64,000 bases of DNA from an uncultured Lachnospiraceae bacterium (GCA_902780385.1 CACZFF010000006.1:62001-126000); one strand, 5' to 3'. Counted from the first letter of the stretch, positions 15,387-25,661 are shown. The notes: generated by a model from the sequence alone, not told the origin. Made by a program: numbers and translations.

Positions 15387-16475
15387 TCAGAAATCGTATT
15401 GCTCCATGTATTTCATATATTTCACGACCATGAGAGCAATCTTGAACGTGATCGCGTCTTCAAACACACGCAGATCCAGCCCGGTGCTTTTCTGAAGCTT
15501 GTCAAGACGATATACCAGCGTATTTCTGTGGATGAAAAGCTGCCTGGATGTTTCCGAGACATTCAGACTGTTTTCAAAGAACTTATTGATGGTCGCAAGA
15601 GTCTCCTGATCAAAATCATCGGGATTTTTGCCCTTGAAGATCTCACGGATAAACATCTTGCAGAGGGGGATCGGCAGCTGGTAGATGAGCCTGCCGATTC
15701 CGAGCTCATTGTAGGCAATGACGGTGCGGTCTTCAAAGAAGATCCTGCTGACGTCCAGAGCCATCTTGGCTTCCTTGAAGGAACGGCTGACTTCTTTGAT
15801 CTCGTCTACCACCGTGCCATAGGAAACACGGATATCCATGATGCCCAGCCGGTGCAGCTGCTGTTCGATATTGAGCGCCGTCTTTTCAATCTCACGTTCC
15901 TTGCTGTTATCGGAGAGATCCTTGACGATCACAACATTCGTCTCGTCCACAGCAGTAACAAAGTCCGCGCTGGACACACCGATATATTCCTGCAGTAACT
16001 CAAGAACGTTGCGGTCCTTGTCGGATCCGTTCTCAACGATCAGGACGACACGTCTGACATCCGGGATAATCCGGAGCTTCTTGGCGCGGCTGTAGATATC
16101 CACGAGAAGCAGGTTATCCAGGAGCAGGTTTTTCATGAAACTGTCCTTATCGTAACGCTCCTTAAAAGCAGCCATCAGGCCGCGGAGCTGGAAAGCGGCC
16201 ATACGGCCCACCAAAAGGGTATTGTCCGTATCACCGTAAACAACGAGGACATATTCCAGCTGCTGGTCTTCGAGAACCTTAAAAAACTGGAAAGGACCCG
16301 CCGACTGTGAATCAGCCGGAGACACTGCGAAATCCGGGATCGCTTTCGATGCTTCTTCAAAAACCGGAGCTGTAGAGACGACTTCTCTTCCATCTGCATC
16401 CATTATACAGATTTCCTGTCTTGTAATATCCTTAATCCCGTCAATCGTATTCTGTAAAACCTGATTAGAAACCAT
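15387..16475 (-). CDS. PucR/CdaR-type transcriptional regulator
   Basis: The 362-residue protein ends with the helix-turn-helix of PucR/CdaR regulators (NVSETSRQLFIHRNTLVYRLDKL, near 315-340). Its N-terminal part, opening MVSNQVLQNTIDGIKDITRQEICIMDADG, looks like the diacid-sensing domain of CdaR. A GGDEF-like middle region lies between. Regulators of this type respond to small metabolites; the ligand is not evident. The frame extends four codons to a GTG at 16487, but the ATG at 16475 matches the expected family start. The genes on either side are functionally unrelated, so the target is unclear. About 200 AT-rich bases upstream should hold its promoter. Confidence 0.85.
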   Translation of the reverse strand: MVSNQVLQNTIDGIKDITRQEICIMDADGREVVSTAPVFEEASKAIPDFAVSPADSQSAGPFQFFKVLEDQQLEYVLVVYGDTDNTLLVGRMAAFQLRGLMAAFKERYDKDSFMKNLLLDNLLLVDIYSRAKKLRIIPDVRRVVLIVENGSDKDRNVLELLQEYIGVSSADFVTAVDETNVVIVKDLSDNSKEREIEKTALNIEQQLHRLGIMDIRVSYGTVVDEIKEVSRSFKEAKMALDVSRIFFEDRTVIAYNELGIGRLIYQLPIPLCKMFIREIFKGKNPDDFDQETLATINKFFENSLNVSETSRQLFIHRNTLVYRLDKLQKSTGLDLRVFEDAITFKIALMVVKYMKYMEQYDF

Positions 16476-16683
16476 ATGATCCCACACTTTCCTGCAGACA
16501 ATAACCCTGCATGAAAAATACCGACATATTCCTTCTTATTATTCTAAAGTAAAACCCGATAATTTTCCACAAAAAACACAAGAAATTTTGTATGAAATCC
16601 ACAAATCAGGCGCTTTATTTTCTATTTCACAAGACTTTATGCACAAAATAGCACAGAAATAATACGATATACTGTCAGGCATG

Positions 16684-16712
16684 AAAAAAACACAGCTTTC
16701 GCTGTGTTTTTT
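16684..16712. terminator. Bidirectional terminator downstream of cvfB
   Basis: A 12-bp perfect stem (16685-16696 with 16101-16112 offset, i.e. 16701-16712) with a TTTC loop has A/T runs at both edges. On the minus strand it lies seven bases after the CvfB stop codon. Confidence 0.9.
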
Positions 16713-16718
16713 CAGGTT

Positions 16719-17552
16719 CTACAATAATACAATCCGATCTTCCTCAATAGAAATCTTGTTTTCCTTGAGGAGGTGTCCGATGGCACGTTTGAACTCATTC
16801 TTGCTCATATGGGCTTTTTCGCGGATGAGCTCCGGCGAAGCCTTATCAGTGAAGGGAATCGATCCGCCGCCTTCATTGAGCATATTGAGAACGGTCTCCA
16901 CATCTGCCTCGATCTGCAGAAGGCCCTTTTCACGGATGCTCAGGTCCAGCTTTCCATCAGGTTTGACACTGGTTACACGCGCCTGAACGACTTCTCCTGC
17001 CTTGAGCTCGCGGACAAGTTCACGGCGGGGGATCAGGGCGGAATAAATGCTGTCTACAGCGACAAAAGCGCCGAAATTGCGGCTTGTCTCATAGACGATG
17101 CCGGTGACCTGGTCACCTGTCTGATAAGGACTGTCTGTGCGGAGCCAGGGGTAAACATTCATTGTGGCGCAAAGCCGTTCACTCTTATCCAGATAAACAG
17201 CAACCAGAACAGTCTGGCCTTCCTTAACGCGCTCACGCGGCTGTTCATGGTAAGGGAGCAGCAGGTCCTTGTCCAGGCCCCAGTCCAGAAATGCGCCGAT
17301 GCGGCTGACCTGTATAACGGTGAGATATCCCACCTGGTGCAATGTCAGCTTCGGTTCTTTACGTGTGGCGATCAGTCTGTCCTCAGAGTCTTTATAGAGG
17401 AATACCTCCAGCTCATCGCCGATCGCGGCGCCCTCAGGCACCTGGGAACGGGGAAGCAGTACTCTTTCGTTGGGAACATCCCCGGTCAGGTAAACCCCGA
17501 AGGGCACCTGTTTGTCTATTCGCAGTATTTGTTTTTCTCCGATTTTCAGCAT
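16719..17552 (-). CDS. cvfB: S1-domain RNA-binding protein CvfB (YitL)
   Basis: This 277-residue protein has the CvfB layout: S1-like OB folds at ~1-65 and ~70-140 (YLTVIQVSRIGAFLDWGL), a third S1 domain at ~145-215, and a C-terminal winged helix (SPELIREKAHMSKNEFKRAIG). In Staphylococcus aureus CvfB binds RNA and affects virulence gene expression; in other Firmicutes its role is little studied. AAAGGA lies six bases before the ATG. It is probably monocistronic, with the thioesterase gene 160 bases upstream and a terminator directly downstream. Confidence 0.93.
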   Translation of the reverse strand: MLKIGEKQILRIDKQVPFGVYLTGDVPNERVLLPRSQVPEGAAIGDELEVFLYKDSEDRLIATRKEPKLTLHQVGYLTVIQVSRIGAFLDWGLDKDLLLPYHEQPRERVKEGQTVLVAVYLDKSERLCATMNVYPWLRTDSPYQTGDQVTGIVYETSRNFGAFVAVDSIYSALIPRRELVRELKAGEVVQARVTSVKPDGKLDLSIREKGLLQIEADVETVLNMLNEGGGSIPFTDKASPELIREKAHMSKNEFKRAIGHLLKENKISIEEDRIVLL

Positions 17553-17712
17553 GTCGATCCTTTCCGATCTATACTACTTCGGCATTACGGAAAGCTATTT
17601 TCAGTAAAGCTGCTGTGCAGCTGTGAGCAGGATATTTTCCAATGGAAATCCCAAAATCCTGTACACCCGCATCAGTTATATTTGAAAAAATGGAAAAAGA
17701 ATGACTGTTAAA

Positions 17713-18435
17713 TCATTTGCTCTTTGAAAAATGCACTTCCATGATCGCATAGGGTTCTCCGTCATCTGCATTGAGAGAAACATATGCCGCTGAAGGATCA
17801 GCTGCATAGACCACAGGTGTGATCCGGTCTCCCAGGACCGCCTGCCGTCTGTATTCAATGCGGAGAACATCTGTCTCCTGATCTGCAGGCAGAAGGCCTG
17901 CTGCGATCCGGACATATTGTCCGTTGTTCATATGCCGGTTTGTATCGAGATGATATTCCTGCACAGTGATAGTAGATTTTGAAGTGCCGGGAAAATCCGG
18001 GAGGCGGATCTTCCGGGAGTCGTACTTCATGTCCAGCTTTTTTTCAAGCGGATATTTCTCAAGTATATCTGCAGGAATACGGACAAGATGCTTTGTCTGT
18101 GTGTTGACCAGTGTCCATACAGAATTCGCGGCAGCAAGCCTCTCGCCGCCCGTTGTTTCCATAAGGAAATTGCGAAGTCCCACTCCCCCCTTCATTTCAT
18201 AGGGCAGTGTACCGATCCTGACTTCCTCGCCCAATGAAGGCATTCTGTATATTTCCACACGCCAGTACACGATAATCCAGGCAAGATCACACGACAGCAG
18301 TCGTTTTACGCCGATGTCAGAGTCCTCCGACTGAAAAGTGGAACAATCCTGAAAATAATCAATCAGTTTTTCCGGCGTCAGACGCCCTGTTGCATCTGTT
18401 TCGCTGTAGCGAATCCTGCTGGTGAAAATGTACAT
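17713..18435 (-). CDS. Acyl-ACP thioesterase (FatA-like)
   Basis: The 240-residue protein carries two hotdog folds. The first begins FTSRIRYSETDATGRLTPEKLIDYFQDC, with the N-terminal pattern of bacterial acyl-ACP thioesterases. The second contains EYHLDTNRHMNNGQYVRIA, where the Asn/His residues match the catalytic NxHxxN segment of FatA/FatB. The enzyme hydrolyses acyl-ACP to free fatty acid, ending elongation. GGAGG lies five bases before the ATG. The neighbours, CvfB and a wall-binding amidase, do not suggest a shared pathway. Confidence 0.93.
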   Translation of the reverse strand: MYIFTSRIRYSETDATGRLTPEKLIDYFQDCSTFQSEDSDIGVKRLLSCDLAWIIVYWRVEIYRMPSLGEEVRIGTLPYEMKGGVGLRNFLMETTGGERLAAANSVWTLVNTQTKHLVRIPADILEKYPLEKKLDMKYDSRKIRLPDFPGTSKSTITVQEYHLDTNRHMNNGQYVRIAAGLLPADQETDVLRIEYRRQAVLGDRITPVVYAADPSAAYVSLNADDGEPYAIMEVHFSKSK

Positions 18436-18566
18436 CCAATCCTCCGTTGATATCTACGCTGTAAATTCCGTATATGTTTTTCCGTTCACGTATATATTCA
18501 CGTATATAACTTAGATATCATCTGTGTTTTACCGTCCGGCTGCGGCAAAATGCTTCATCCATGGCT

Positions 18567-20513
18567 TCATCCATGTTTTCCTATTTTCAGAATGCCCTTG
18601 GAATCAAAATAGCATTTTTTGCCCTTGATCGTCTTCCATCCAGTTGCCTTGACCATGGTCTTCTTGTCAAAGTAGTACCATTGTCCGCTGATCTTCTTCC
18701 AGCCTTTTACGAATTTTCCGGTTTTTTTGTCTGCGTAATACCATTTTTTACCGATTTTGATAAAACTGGTCTGACGCACTCCTTTGCTGTTGAAATAATA
18801 CGTCGATCCTCCGATCCAGTACCTTCCGGAAGAAAACCTGTGGTAATCTTTGGCAGAGAAGTAGTAGATCTTGCCGCCAGTATACTGGAAACCCTTCAAA
18901 AGCTTTCCGTTTTTGACGGATGCATAATACCATTTTGAGCCGACCTTGAAGAATCCGGTGACCCTCTGTCCGGAAGAATTGAAATAGTATCTTCCGCCGT
19001 TGATGGTGAGAAATCTATTTGTGACCCGTTTGCCGTCCGATCCGATATAATATACTTTTCCGCCGATAGTCTGCCATGCATTTCTGGCAGGAGCAGCAGT
19101 TCCCGAAAAACTGCCGCTTTTCCCGGTTTTGTTGAGTACAATGGTCCCTCGTCTGCCCCGGCTTCCCATGCTCCACGGAACATGATACACATTACTGGTA
19201 TGTGCATCCACAACAGGCATCCCGGAAGCATTCCTGCCGACACAGATACCTACATGGTCATAGGTACCGTTTCCGTTCCAGTCATAATAAACGGGATTGC
19301 CGTAGCTGACATTTGCATTGGATGCTGTCAAAAATGTTCCGTATCCTTTAAAGTGACGAATATGGCCCATGACGTTGATCCAGTTCACAGACTGAGGATA
19401 CCAGTCGATCGTCTGGGGCATTCCGCCTGCATACAGGCATTGAGAAACAAAATTGGCACAGTCCACGCCTCTGTACTCTTTATAGCTTCGATTATAGTGT
19501 TTCCAGTATTTATCCGCATAAGCTGCCGCCTTTGCCGGCTTATAGGTGTAATTTGCGGATGTCGCATACAGTCCGGATTCCCCTGCATACAGCGTATCTG
19601 CTGTAAGGTCCTCCGACTGCAGGACCGCCCCGGAGGGAACCGCCGCGCTCTCATCGATCGTATAAGATAGCACCGCACCGGGTTCCTGTCCTGCATCCTG
19701 TGCACTGTCAGCAGCCCTGTCTGAGCTGATCTGCGCATATGCAGCAGGCACCGTATCCATGTCCGATTTCACCTCGAACAATACTGCGGGGGATTCCTCA
19801 GATTCCGTCACCGGATCCTCTCCCTCGCCGAGCCAGGCAAAATTGATATCCGTCCCATTAATCTCAGAAGGCGTCCATGCGCCGTTTTCTCCACATTCCA
19901 GTGTCAGGGTAAATGTATAGCTGTATGACGAAGCATTTACAATGTCAGCCTCTGCCGAGTTGCTGTAGCCCAGCGTCATCCATTCGTCCACATCCAACTC
20001 CAGGGTATCGTTCCTTTTCGTACAGGATACAATCTGAAAACGTGGAATCATCTCCCGGATCAAAGCCCCCTCGGCAATCATCATCCGGGTATATTTATCC
20101 TGTCGGTCCCATTCCCGACGGACAGCATCATCCCGGCATGCTGCCTCTGTACTATTGATCGAAGATGTCAGATACTGAGCCTTGGCTTCCTCGTATGCAG
20201 ACACTGCATCAAAGGCATTTCTGCTCTCATCCTCTTTCAATTCGGAATACAGTACGTCTCCATCTGAAAGAATATCCCTTGCGGATGCAAGAATCTGATC
20301 ATCTGTGATACTGCCGGACTTCTGATAAAACGATTCAATTGCCTCCTCAAAAGACAGCCTCTCCGTGCTCTCTTTGATCCCGGCAGTTTTTTCATATCCG
20401 TCCTTCACTACTGAATCAGGGTTCAGCGCATGCACGGCAATCATCACTGCAATGGCAGCTGCTGCCGCGGCAATCTGCACGGACTTCCTTAAATATTGCG
20501 TTACTGTTTCCAA
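18567..20513 (-). CDS. Secreted amidase-domain protein with C-terminal cell-wall-binding repeats
   Basis: The 648-residue protein has one hydrophobic N-terminal segment (~10-28, signal or anchor) and a long acidic region. An Amidase_6-type domain spans ~320-450: GVDCANFVSQCLYAGG holds the probable catalytic Cys and DHVGICVGR the probable His. Seven to eight aromatic, Gly-rich repeats (WYYADKKTGKFVKGWK type) from ~475 to the end resemble choline/glucan-binding modules. It is probably an exported peptidoglycan amidase or peptidase held at the wall. The start is TTG at 20513; only a weak AGGTGA precedes it, so the start is uncertain. The first downstream ATG would remove much of the signal region. 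Confidence 0.9.
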   Translation of the reverse strand: METVTQYLRKSVQIAAAAAAIAVMIAVHALNPDSVVKDGYEKTAGIKESTERLSFEEAIESFYQKSGSITDDQILASARDILSDGDVLYSELKEDESRNAFDAVSAYEEAKAQYLTSSINSTEAACRDDAVRREWDRQDKYTRMMIAEGALIREMIPRFQIVSCTKRNDTLELDVDEWMTLGYSNSAEADIVNASSYSYTFTLTLECGENGAWTPSEINGTDINFAWLGEGEDPVTESEESPAVLFEVKSDMDTVPAAYAQISSDRAADSAQDAGQEPGAVLSYTIDESAAVPSGAVLQSEDLTADTLYAGESGLYATSANYTYKPAKAAAYADKYWKHYNRSYKEYRGVDCANFVSQCLYAGGMPQTIDWYPQSVNWINVMGHIRHFKGYGTFLTASNANVSYGNPVYYDWNGNGTYDHVGICVGRNASGMPVVDAHTSNVYHVPWSMGSRGRRGTIVLNKTGKSGSFSGTAAPARNAWQTIGGKVYYIGSDGKRVTNRFLTINGGRYYFNSSGQRVTGFFKVGSKWYYASVKNGKLLKGFQYTGGKIYYFSAKDYHRFSSGRYWIGGSTYYFNSKGVRQTSFIKIGKKWYYADKKTGKFVKGWKKISGQWYYFDKKTMVKATGWKTIKGKKCYFDSKGILKIGKHG

Positions 20514-20851
20514 ATCACCTACCCATACCTCTCTCTATTCCCCTTGAAATGCAGCTGTTTAATCCGTCCTCAACCATTATTTTTTCTGTGCCTCATCAGG
20601 GTCCCTGTTTTTTGATAACCCAATTAAAACATAGCGTTTTGGAATTTAAATTCTCATCTCCTGTCTCCGGGAGAACCTTTTCCAAACAACTATGTCTAAT
20701 TCAGCATCTAAAAGAAAAAAATCAGGTATCAGCTTATTATATACTTGTAGAAACAACATGTCTACCTGTAAACTTCCGAAAAATTCTTTATCATTTTTGT
20801 AAGTTTTATTTATGAATCATGCAAAAACAAGTTCCGGCGTCAATGGATTTT
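20514..20851. other. AT-rich gap without a recognisable gene
   Basis: No convincing ORF or repeat was seen between the amidase gene start and the tRNA terminator. It should contain the amidase promoter, but no clear hexamers were identified. Confidence 0.5.
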
Positions 20852-20852
20852 C

Positions 20853-20886
20853 AAAAAAACAAGCTCCTGATTCCAAAATCAGGAGC
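20853..20886 (-). terminator. Terminator of the tRNA-Gln gene
   Basis: On the minus strand GAGCTCCTGATT pairs with AATCAGGAGC around a short loop, followed by seven T residues (20859-20853). It lies about 12 bases beyond the tRNA 3' end. Confidence 0.9.
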
Positions 20887-20897
20887 TCATCATGTAA

Positions 20898-20970
20898 CTG
20901 GGCTAGTAGGATTCGAACCTACAAAATGACGGAGTCAGAGTCCGCTGCCTTACCGTTTGGCTATAGCCCA
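20898..20970 (-). tRNA. tRNA-Gln, anticodon CTG
   Basis: The 73-base cloverleaf has acceptor arms TGGGCTA and TAGCCCA plus a G discriminator. The anticodon loop CTCTGAC lies on a CGGA/TCCG stem, giving anticodon CTG for codon CAG. The T arm is GTAGGTTCGAATCCTAC. The 3' CCA is not encoded and must be added. It stands alone, not in a tRNA cluster. Confidence 0.95.
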
Positions 20971-21183
20971 TTATTCGAAGCCGTTTCTATCTGTCGGCTA
21001 CGAATTGAAATTATAGTGCATCAGTCCGGAAAAAGCAAGCACTTTTTCAAAAATATTTTGTCCGGGTTTTATCACTGGTTTTTGTCAAGTGTCCGGCAGC
21101 GTCGATCAAAAGGATCGGCCAGATCACTTTCTCCATTTGCAGGACAGAAGGCAGAATCCTTAAACCCTGATTCCCGGGCTGTC

Positions 21184-22638
21184 TCACTTCCTCCATGTAT
21201 AGGGGTAGAACAGCAGGAGCATGGGATAGAGCTCCAGCCTGCCGGCCAGCATGTCAAACATGAGGACATACTTGGAAGCAAGTGAAAACTGTGCGAAGTT
21301 GGCTGTGGGGCCTACGGCAGAGAGGCCGGGGCCGATATTGTTGAATGTGGCGGCCACTGAGGTGAAAATCGTCTCCAGGCTCTGGTCCCCGTCAAAGACC
21401 GTGACCAGCAGAACAGAGGCAAAGAAGATGACGACATAGACTCCGATATACATGACAACGGAACGTACCGTCTCTCTCTCAACAGGCTTTCCGTCCATGC
21501 GGACAGCGGTGATGCTGCGCGGATGAACATAGTGATGGATCTCCTGAAGACCTGCTTTGACCAGGATAACGATACGGGAGACCTTGATGCCGCCGCCGGT
21601 GGAACCGGCGCAGGCTCCGCAGAACATGATCATGACAAGCAGGCACCTGGAGTATTGCGGCCAGACGTCAAAATCCGCTGTGGCGTAGCCGGTGGTCGTA
21701 ATAATGGATCCCACCTGGAAAGCTGCATGGTGGAAAGCAAGAAAGAGATTGTCAAAAAGGCCCCTGATATTGATGGTGATCGTGATGACAGCGAAGGCAA
21801 TGATCCCCAGATACCAGCGGATCTCACTGATGCGGAAAGCTTCCTTTTTATCCTTCCCCAGGAAAAGGATAAAGTATGCATTAAAGTTGATGCCGAACAG
21901 GATCATGAAAATCGTGATGATGGCCTGCTGAAGAATCGGATAGCTGGCAATACTGTCGCCGAGAACGCCGAAACCTCCGGTACCGGCGGTGCCGAAGCTC
22001 AGGCAGAGACTGTCAAAAAGAGGCATGCCCGCGATGAGGAGCAGTACGATCTCTGTGACGGTCATACCGAAGTAGATCATATAGAGGATCATGGCGGTGT
22101 CGCGGATCTTGGGAACAAGCTTTCCCACGACCGGGCCAGGGCTCTCCGCCCGCATCATATGCATCTGACTGCCCATTCTCCGCTTGCGCATGGGCATTAT
22201 GGCGAGGACAAAGACGATGACGCCCATACCGCCGACCCAGTGGGTAAAGCTTCTCCAGAAGAGGCTGGCATGGCTGAGCGCTTCAACATCTGTCAGGATA
22301 CTGGATCCTGTGGTCGTAAAACCGGAAATCGTCTCGAAAAGCGCATTTGAATAGTTGGGGATATCACCGCACAAGACAAAGGGAAGCGCCCCGCAGAGAC
22401 TGATCACGATCCATACAAGTGCGACACTGATAAAGCCTTCCTTGGTATAAAACTCGGTGCCCGTATCTCCTTTGAGGTTGATCAGAAAGCCGATCGCGAA
22501 ATATGCGGCTGCCAGTGCAAAATAAATTACGCCTTCCCGCTCTCCGTAAAGAAAACCTGTGAGCGCGGGCAGAAGGAGAAAAATAGCTTCAAATTTGAGA
22601 ACCAGCCCGGTGGTGCGCCGGATGATGGAATAATTCAT
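21184..22638 (-). CDS. trkH: TrkH-family potassium uptake channel subunit
   Basis: The 484-residue membrane protein matches TrkH/KtrB channel subunits. Four pore-loop-like segments are visible, with selectivity-type sequences such as SGFTTTGSSIL, GTAGTGGFGVLG, TTTGYATAD and FNNIGPGLSAVG, each with the usual glycine. It imports K+ across the membrane and is gated by TrkA, whose gene lies 135 bases upstream on the same strand. AAGG lies about ten bases before the ATG. The pair probably forms one operon. The R-rich MGSQMHMMRAESPGP loop is characteristic of clostridial TrkH. Confidence 0.96.
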   Translation of the reverse strand: MNYSIIRRTTGLVLKFEAIFLLLPALTGFLYGEREGVIYFALAAAYFAIGFLINLKGDTGTEFYTKEGFISVALVWIVISLCGALPFVLCGDIPNYSNALFETISGFTTTGSSILTDVEALSHASLFWRSFTHWVGGMGVIVFVLAIMPMRKRRMGSQMHMMRAESPGPVVGKLVPKIRDTAMILYMIYFGMTVTEIVLLLIAGMPLFDSLCLSFGTAGTGGFGVLGDSIASYPILQQAIITIFMILFGINFNAYFILFLGKDKKEAFRISEIRWYLGIIAFAVITITINIRGLFDNLFLAFHHAAFQVGSIITTTGYATADFDVWPQYSRCLLVMIMFCGACAGSTGGGIKVSRIVILVKAGLQEIHHYVHPRSITAVRMDGKPVERETVRSVVMYIGVYVVIFFASVLLVTVFDGDQSLETIFTSVAATFNNIGPGLSAVGPTANFAQFSLASKYVLMFDMLAGRLELYPMLLLFYPYTWRK

Positions 22639-22773
22639 ATCGTAAACCTTCTATTGCGTGATGTCAGGATCAAAAGCCGGGATCGTCAAACCCGTCGCTG
22701 TTCACATTCCCTTCGGAACTGTGACAGTAACTTGCTAAAGGCCGTGAATAGCAGCAGCCTGTCCCGACTGAGA

Positions 22774-24174
22774 TCACAGCGGGATACCTGTCCCCGGTAT
22801 GGGCTCGTCTACGAGGATATCACGGACGTCCTGGAAACCCATGAGAGTAGTCACCACGATGACGCGGTCATCCACCTCGATCATGGTCTGTCCATTGGGG
22901 ATAATGACCTGCCTGTTCCTGTAGATGCAGGCGATCAGGACGTCTTTTTTGATCGGAAGGTCAATCAGCGGAATACCGATGACGGGAGAGCCCATCTGGA
23001 TCAGGAATTCGAGGGCTTCTGCTTTGTTCTCGATGATATTGTAGAGGGTCTCCACATTGCTTCCGATGGAATTTTCCATAGCACGGACATAGCGGACGAT
23101 GTACTCCGCGGCGATATGCTGGGGGTTGAGGATACTGCCCAGGCTCATATCATCGATAATATCATCGTAATTGATCCGGTTTACTTTTGTGATCAGTTTG
23201 ACATCCCTGGCCGCGGCCTTGCGGGCATAAAGAGACAGGAAAATATTTTCCTCGTCCATTCCGGTCAGGCTGACAAAGGATTCGATCTGTCCGATTCCCT
23301 CTTCGAGCAGGACATTCTGGTTGGCAGCGTCGCCGCAGATGACATTTGCCCCCGGAAGATCTTCGCTGAGGACCTCGCAGCGCGCGGGATTCTTTTCGAT
23401 GATCGTGACCGCAATACGGCTTTCGAGCAGGTTCTTTGCCAGATAATAGGCGATGGTGCCGCCGCCGATGATCATGCAGTTGGTGACCCTGCGGGTCTTG
23501 AGGCCGACGCGCTCGACAAAGGCACGCGCACTCTTGGATCCCGCTACGATACTGATGGTATCGCCTGCCTGAAGCCTGAAATTACCGTTTGGAATCGTGA
23601 CATCGTGGTTTGCGCCCCGCTCCACGGCGCAGACGAGGACATCGCCCTTCACGTTTTTGGAGATCTCCGCCAGGGTCTTACCGTCCAGGGGAGAGCCGGC
23701 CGGAACAGCAAATTTGAGCAATTCAACATGGCCGCGGGCAAAAGTCTCGATCTTGATGGCCGAGGGGAACTTGAGCAGACGGGCAGCTTCCATGGCTGCA
23801 GCATATTCCGGGTTGACCGTGAGTGACAGGCCCAGTTCTTCACGGATAAAGCCGACTTCACTGTTGTAGATCGGATTTCGCACACGGGCGATGGTGTTGC
23901 AGTCACCGGCTTTCTTTGCGATCAGGCAGCACAGCAGATTCAGTTCATCTGAATCCGAAGCGGCGATCATCAGGTCGGCCTCCTCGACACCCAGATCCTT
24001 CTGTACGGAATAACTGCCGCCGTTGCCGACAATGCCAAGGACATCGCAGCTGCTGGAAACCTCGTTGACGACCTGCTGATTTTTATCTACAACACTGACG
24101 TCATGTCCTTCTTCACTGAGCTGTCTGGCAAGCGTCGATCCCACTTTGCCGCAGCCGACCACAATGATTTTCAT
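22774..24174 (-). CDS. trkA: Trk potassium transporter regulatory subunit TrkA
   Basis: The 466-residue protein has duplicated RCK halves. Each starts with a Rossmann nucleotide-binding motif: VVGCGKVGSTLARQL at ~4-18 and MIIGGGTIAYYLAKNL at ~236-251. An RCK-C domain follows each half (~130-215 and ~375-460). TrkA binds NAD(H) or adenine nucleotides and gates TrkH on the cytoplasmic face. GGAGGA precedes the ATG. trkH follows on the same strand. Confidence 0.96.
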   Translation of the reverse strand: MKIIVVGCGKVGSTLARQLSEEGHDVSVVDKNQQVVNEVSSSCDVLGIVGNGGSYSVQKDLGVEEADLMIAASDSDELNLLCCLIAKKAGDCNTIARVRNPIYNSEVGFIREELGLSLTVNPEYAAAMEAARLLKFPSAIKIETFARGHVELLKFAVPAGSPLDGKTLAEISKNVKGDVLVCAVERGANHDVTIPNGNFRLQAGDTISIVAGSKSARAFVERVGLKTRRVTNCMIIGGGTIAYYLAKNLLESRIAVTIIEKNPARCEVLSEDLPGANVICGDAANQNVLLEEGIGQIESFVSLTGMDEENIFLSLYARKAAARDVKLITKVNRINYDDIIDDMSLGSILNPQHIAAEYIVRYVRAMENSIGSNVETLYNIIENKAEALEFLIQMGSPVIGIPLIDLPIKKDVLIACIYRNRQVIIPNGQTMIEVDDRVIVVTTLMGFQDVRDILVDEPIPGTGIPL

Positions 24175-24255
24175 AGTTGTTCCTCCATACGTACGCCGCT
24201 GCGCGGAAAAGCGTCAGCGCCGCCGGTAAACCCCGTATTCCAGTAATAGCATAAA

Positions 24256-25518
24256 TCATCTGCTGACCCGAAGAATATCGCCGGCTGAAGCCTGTGCGTC
24301 CAGCTGCAGATAAATCAATTCGCCGGGATGCGGGGCGCTCTGCACCTCTTCTCCCTCAGCGTTTTTCATACCCAGTACACGTGTCTGCAGATCCCTGCCG
24401 TCGGGACACATGATCTCGATCGTCTCCCCGACGGAAAATTTATTTTTCTGATGAATGGTCACGAGGCCGGGCAGATCAGTGCCGGACCTTTCTGCCTCCT
24501 CGACAATACCCAGAAACACAGCGTCGCTGGCATAGGTATTGTCGGTGTAGACCATAGACTGCGTGTCCGGCCTTCCGAAATAGAAACCGGTCGTGAAGTC
24601 ACGGTAGGTGCACTTGCGGATCTCCTGCCGGTACCATTCCATGCCCGCGGCGTATTTTTCATCGCTCTCGAGATAGTCGTCGATCGCACGGCGGTAGGCA
24701 CGTGTAATCGACGCGACATAGAGAGCCGTCTTCATGCGTCCCTCGATCTTGAGACTGTCAATGCCGGCCTTTGCAAGCTCCGGCAGATGCTCGATCATGC
24801 ACAGGTCGCGTGAATTGAAGATATAGGTTCCGCGCTCGTTTTCCTCGACAGGGAAATACTCGCCCGGCCTGGTCTCTTCCGCGACGGCATATTTCCATCT
24901 GCAGGGATGTGTGCAGGCACCGCGGTTGGCATCGCGCCCTGTAAACCAGGCGGACAAAAGGCATCTTCCCGAATAGGAGATGCACATGGCACCGTGGATA
25001 AAGGCCTCGATCTCCAGATCCGCCGGTGTCCTCTCCCGGATCTGCGCGATCTCGCTGAGGGAGAGTTCCCTTGCACAGACAACGCGGGCAGCGCCCATGT
25101 CGTGCCAGAAACGGAAGGTCCCGTAATTTGTATTATTTGCCTGTGTGGAGATATGGATCGGGATCTCCGGACAAAACTGTCTTGCCAGTGAAAACATGCC
25201 CGGGTCCGCCACCAGAACAGCATCGGGTCCCATCTGCGCAAGCTCCTCAAAATAAGCTGCCGCGCGGTCCAGATCCTGATTGTGAGCGAAAATATTGGCG
25301 GCCACATGTACGTGCACACCATGCTCGTGTGCATAGGCAATGCCCGCCCGCATATCTTCAGGGCTGAAATTCCTGGCCTTTGCCCGCAGACTGAAGGCCT
25401 CTCCTCCTATGTATACCGCATCCGCGCCGAAATTCACTGCCGTCCGCAATACTTCCAGATCTTTGGCAGGGATCAGAAGTTCCGGCTTCTCGCGGTTTGT
25501 CTTCCATCTTTTTTCCAT
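24256..25518 (-). CDS. Peptidase U32 family protein
   Basis: The 420-residue protein begins with the U32 pattern PELLIPAKDLEVLRTAVNFGADAVYIGG. It contains the family signature EIEAFIHGAMCISYSGRC near 185-202, whose cysteines, with CTHPC nearby, are thought to bind an iron-sulfur cluster. Members include collagenase-like peptidases and RlhA/TrhP-type RNA hydroxylation enzymes, so peptidase activity should not be assumed. It follows the O-methyltransferase gene by about 140 bases, an order conserved in many Firmicutes, with a short hairpin (ACACATG...CATGTGT near 25610) in the gap. No clear ribosome binding site is seen before the ATG. Confidence 0.92.
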   Translation of the reverse strand: MEKRWKTNREKPELLIPAKDLEVLRTAVNFGADAVYIGGEAFSLRAKARNFSPEDMRAGIAYAHEHGVHVHVAANIFAHNQDLDRAAAYFEELAQMGPDAVLVADPGMFSLARQFCPEIPIHISTQANNTNYGTFRFWHDMGAARVVCARELSLSEIAQIRERTPADLEIEAFIHGAMCISYSGRCLLSAWFTGRDANRGACTHPCRWKYAVAEETRPGEYFPVEENERGTYIFNSRDLCMIEHLPELAKAGIDSLKIEGRMKTALYVASITRAYRRAIDDYLESDEKYAAGMEWYRQEIRKCTYRDFTTGFYFGRPDTQSMVYTDNTYASDAVFLGIVEEAERSGTDLPGLVTIHQKNKFSVGETIEIMCPDGRDLQTRVLGMKNAEGEEVQSAPHPGELIYLQLDAQASAGDILRVSR

Positions 25519-25661
25519 ATCTATATCTGTGCTTTGTGCTTATTTATCTGTCTTTATTGTCGTAAACTGATCGATTTATCTTTCCGACATGCCGCTCGTA
25601 AGGGCGTCAACACATGCTTCGCATGTGTATGAGGAGAAATACGCGGAGGCCTCTGAGGGTC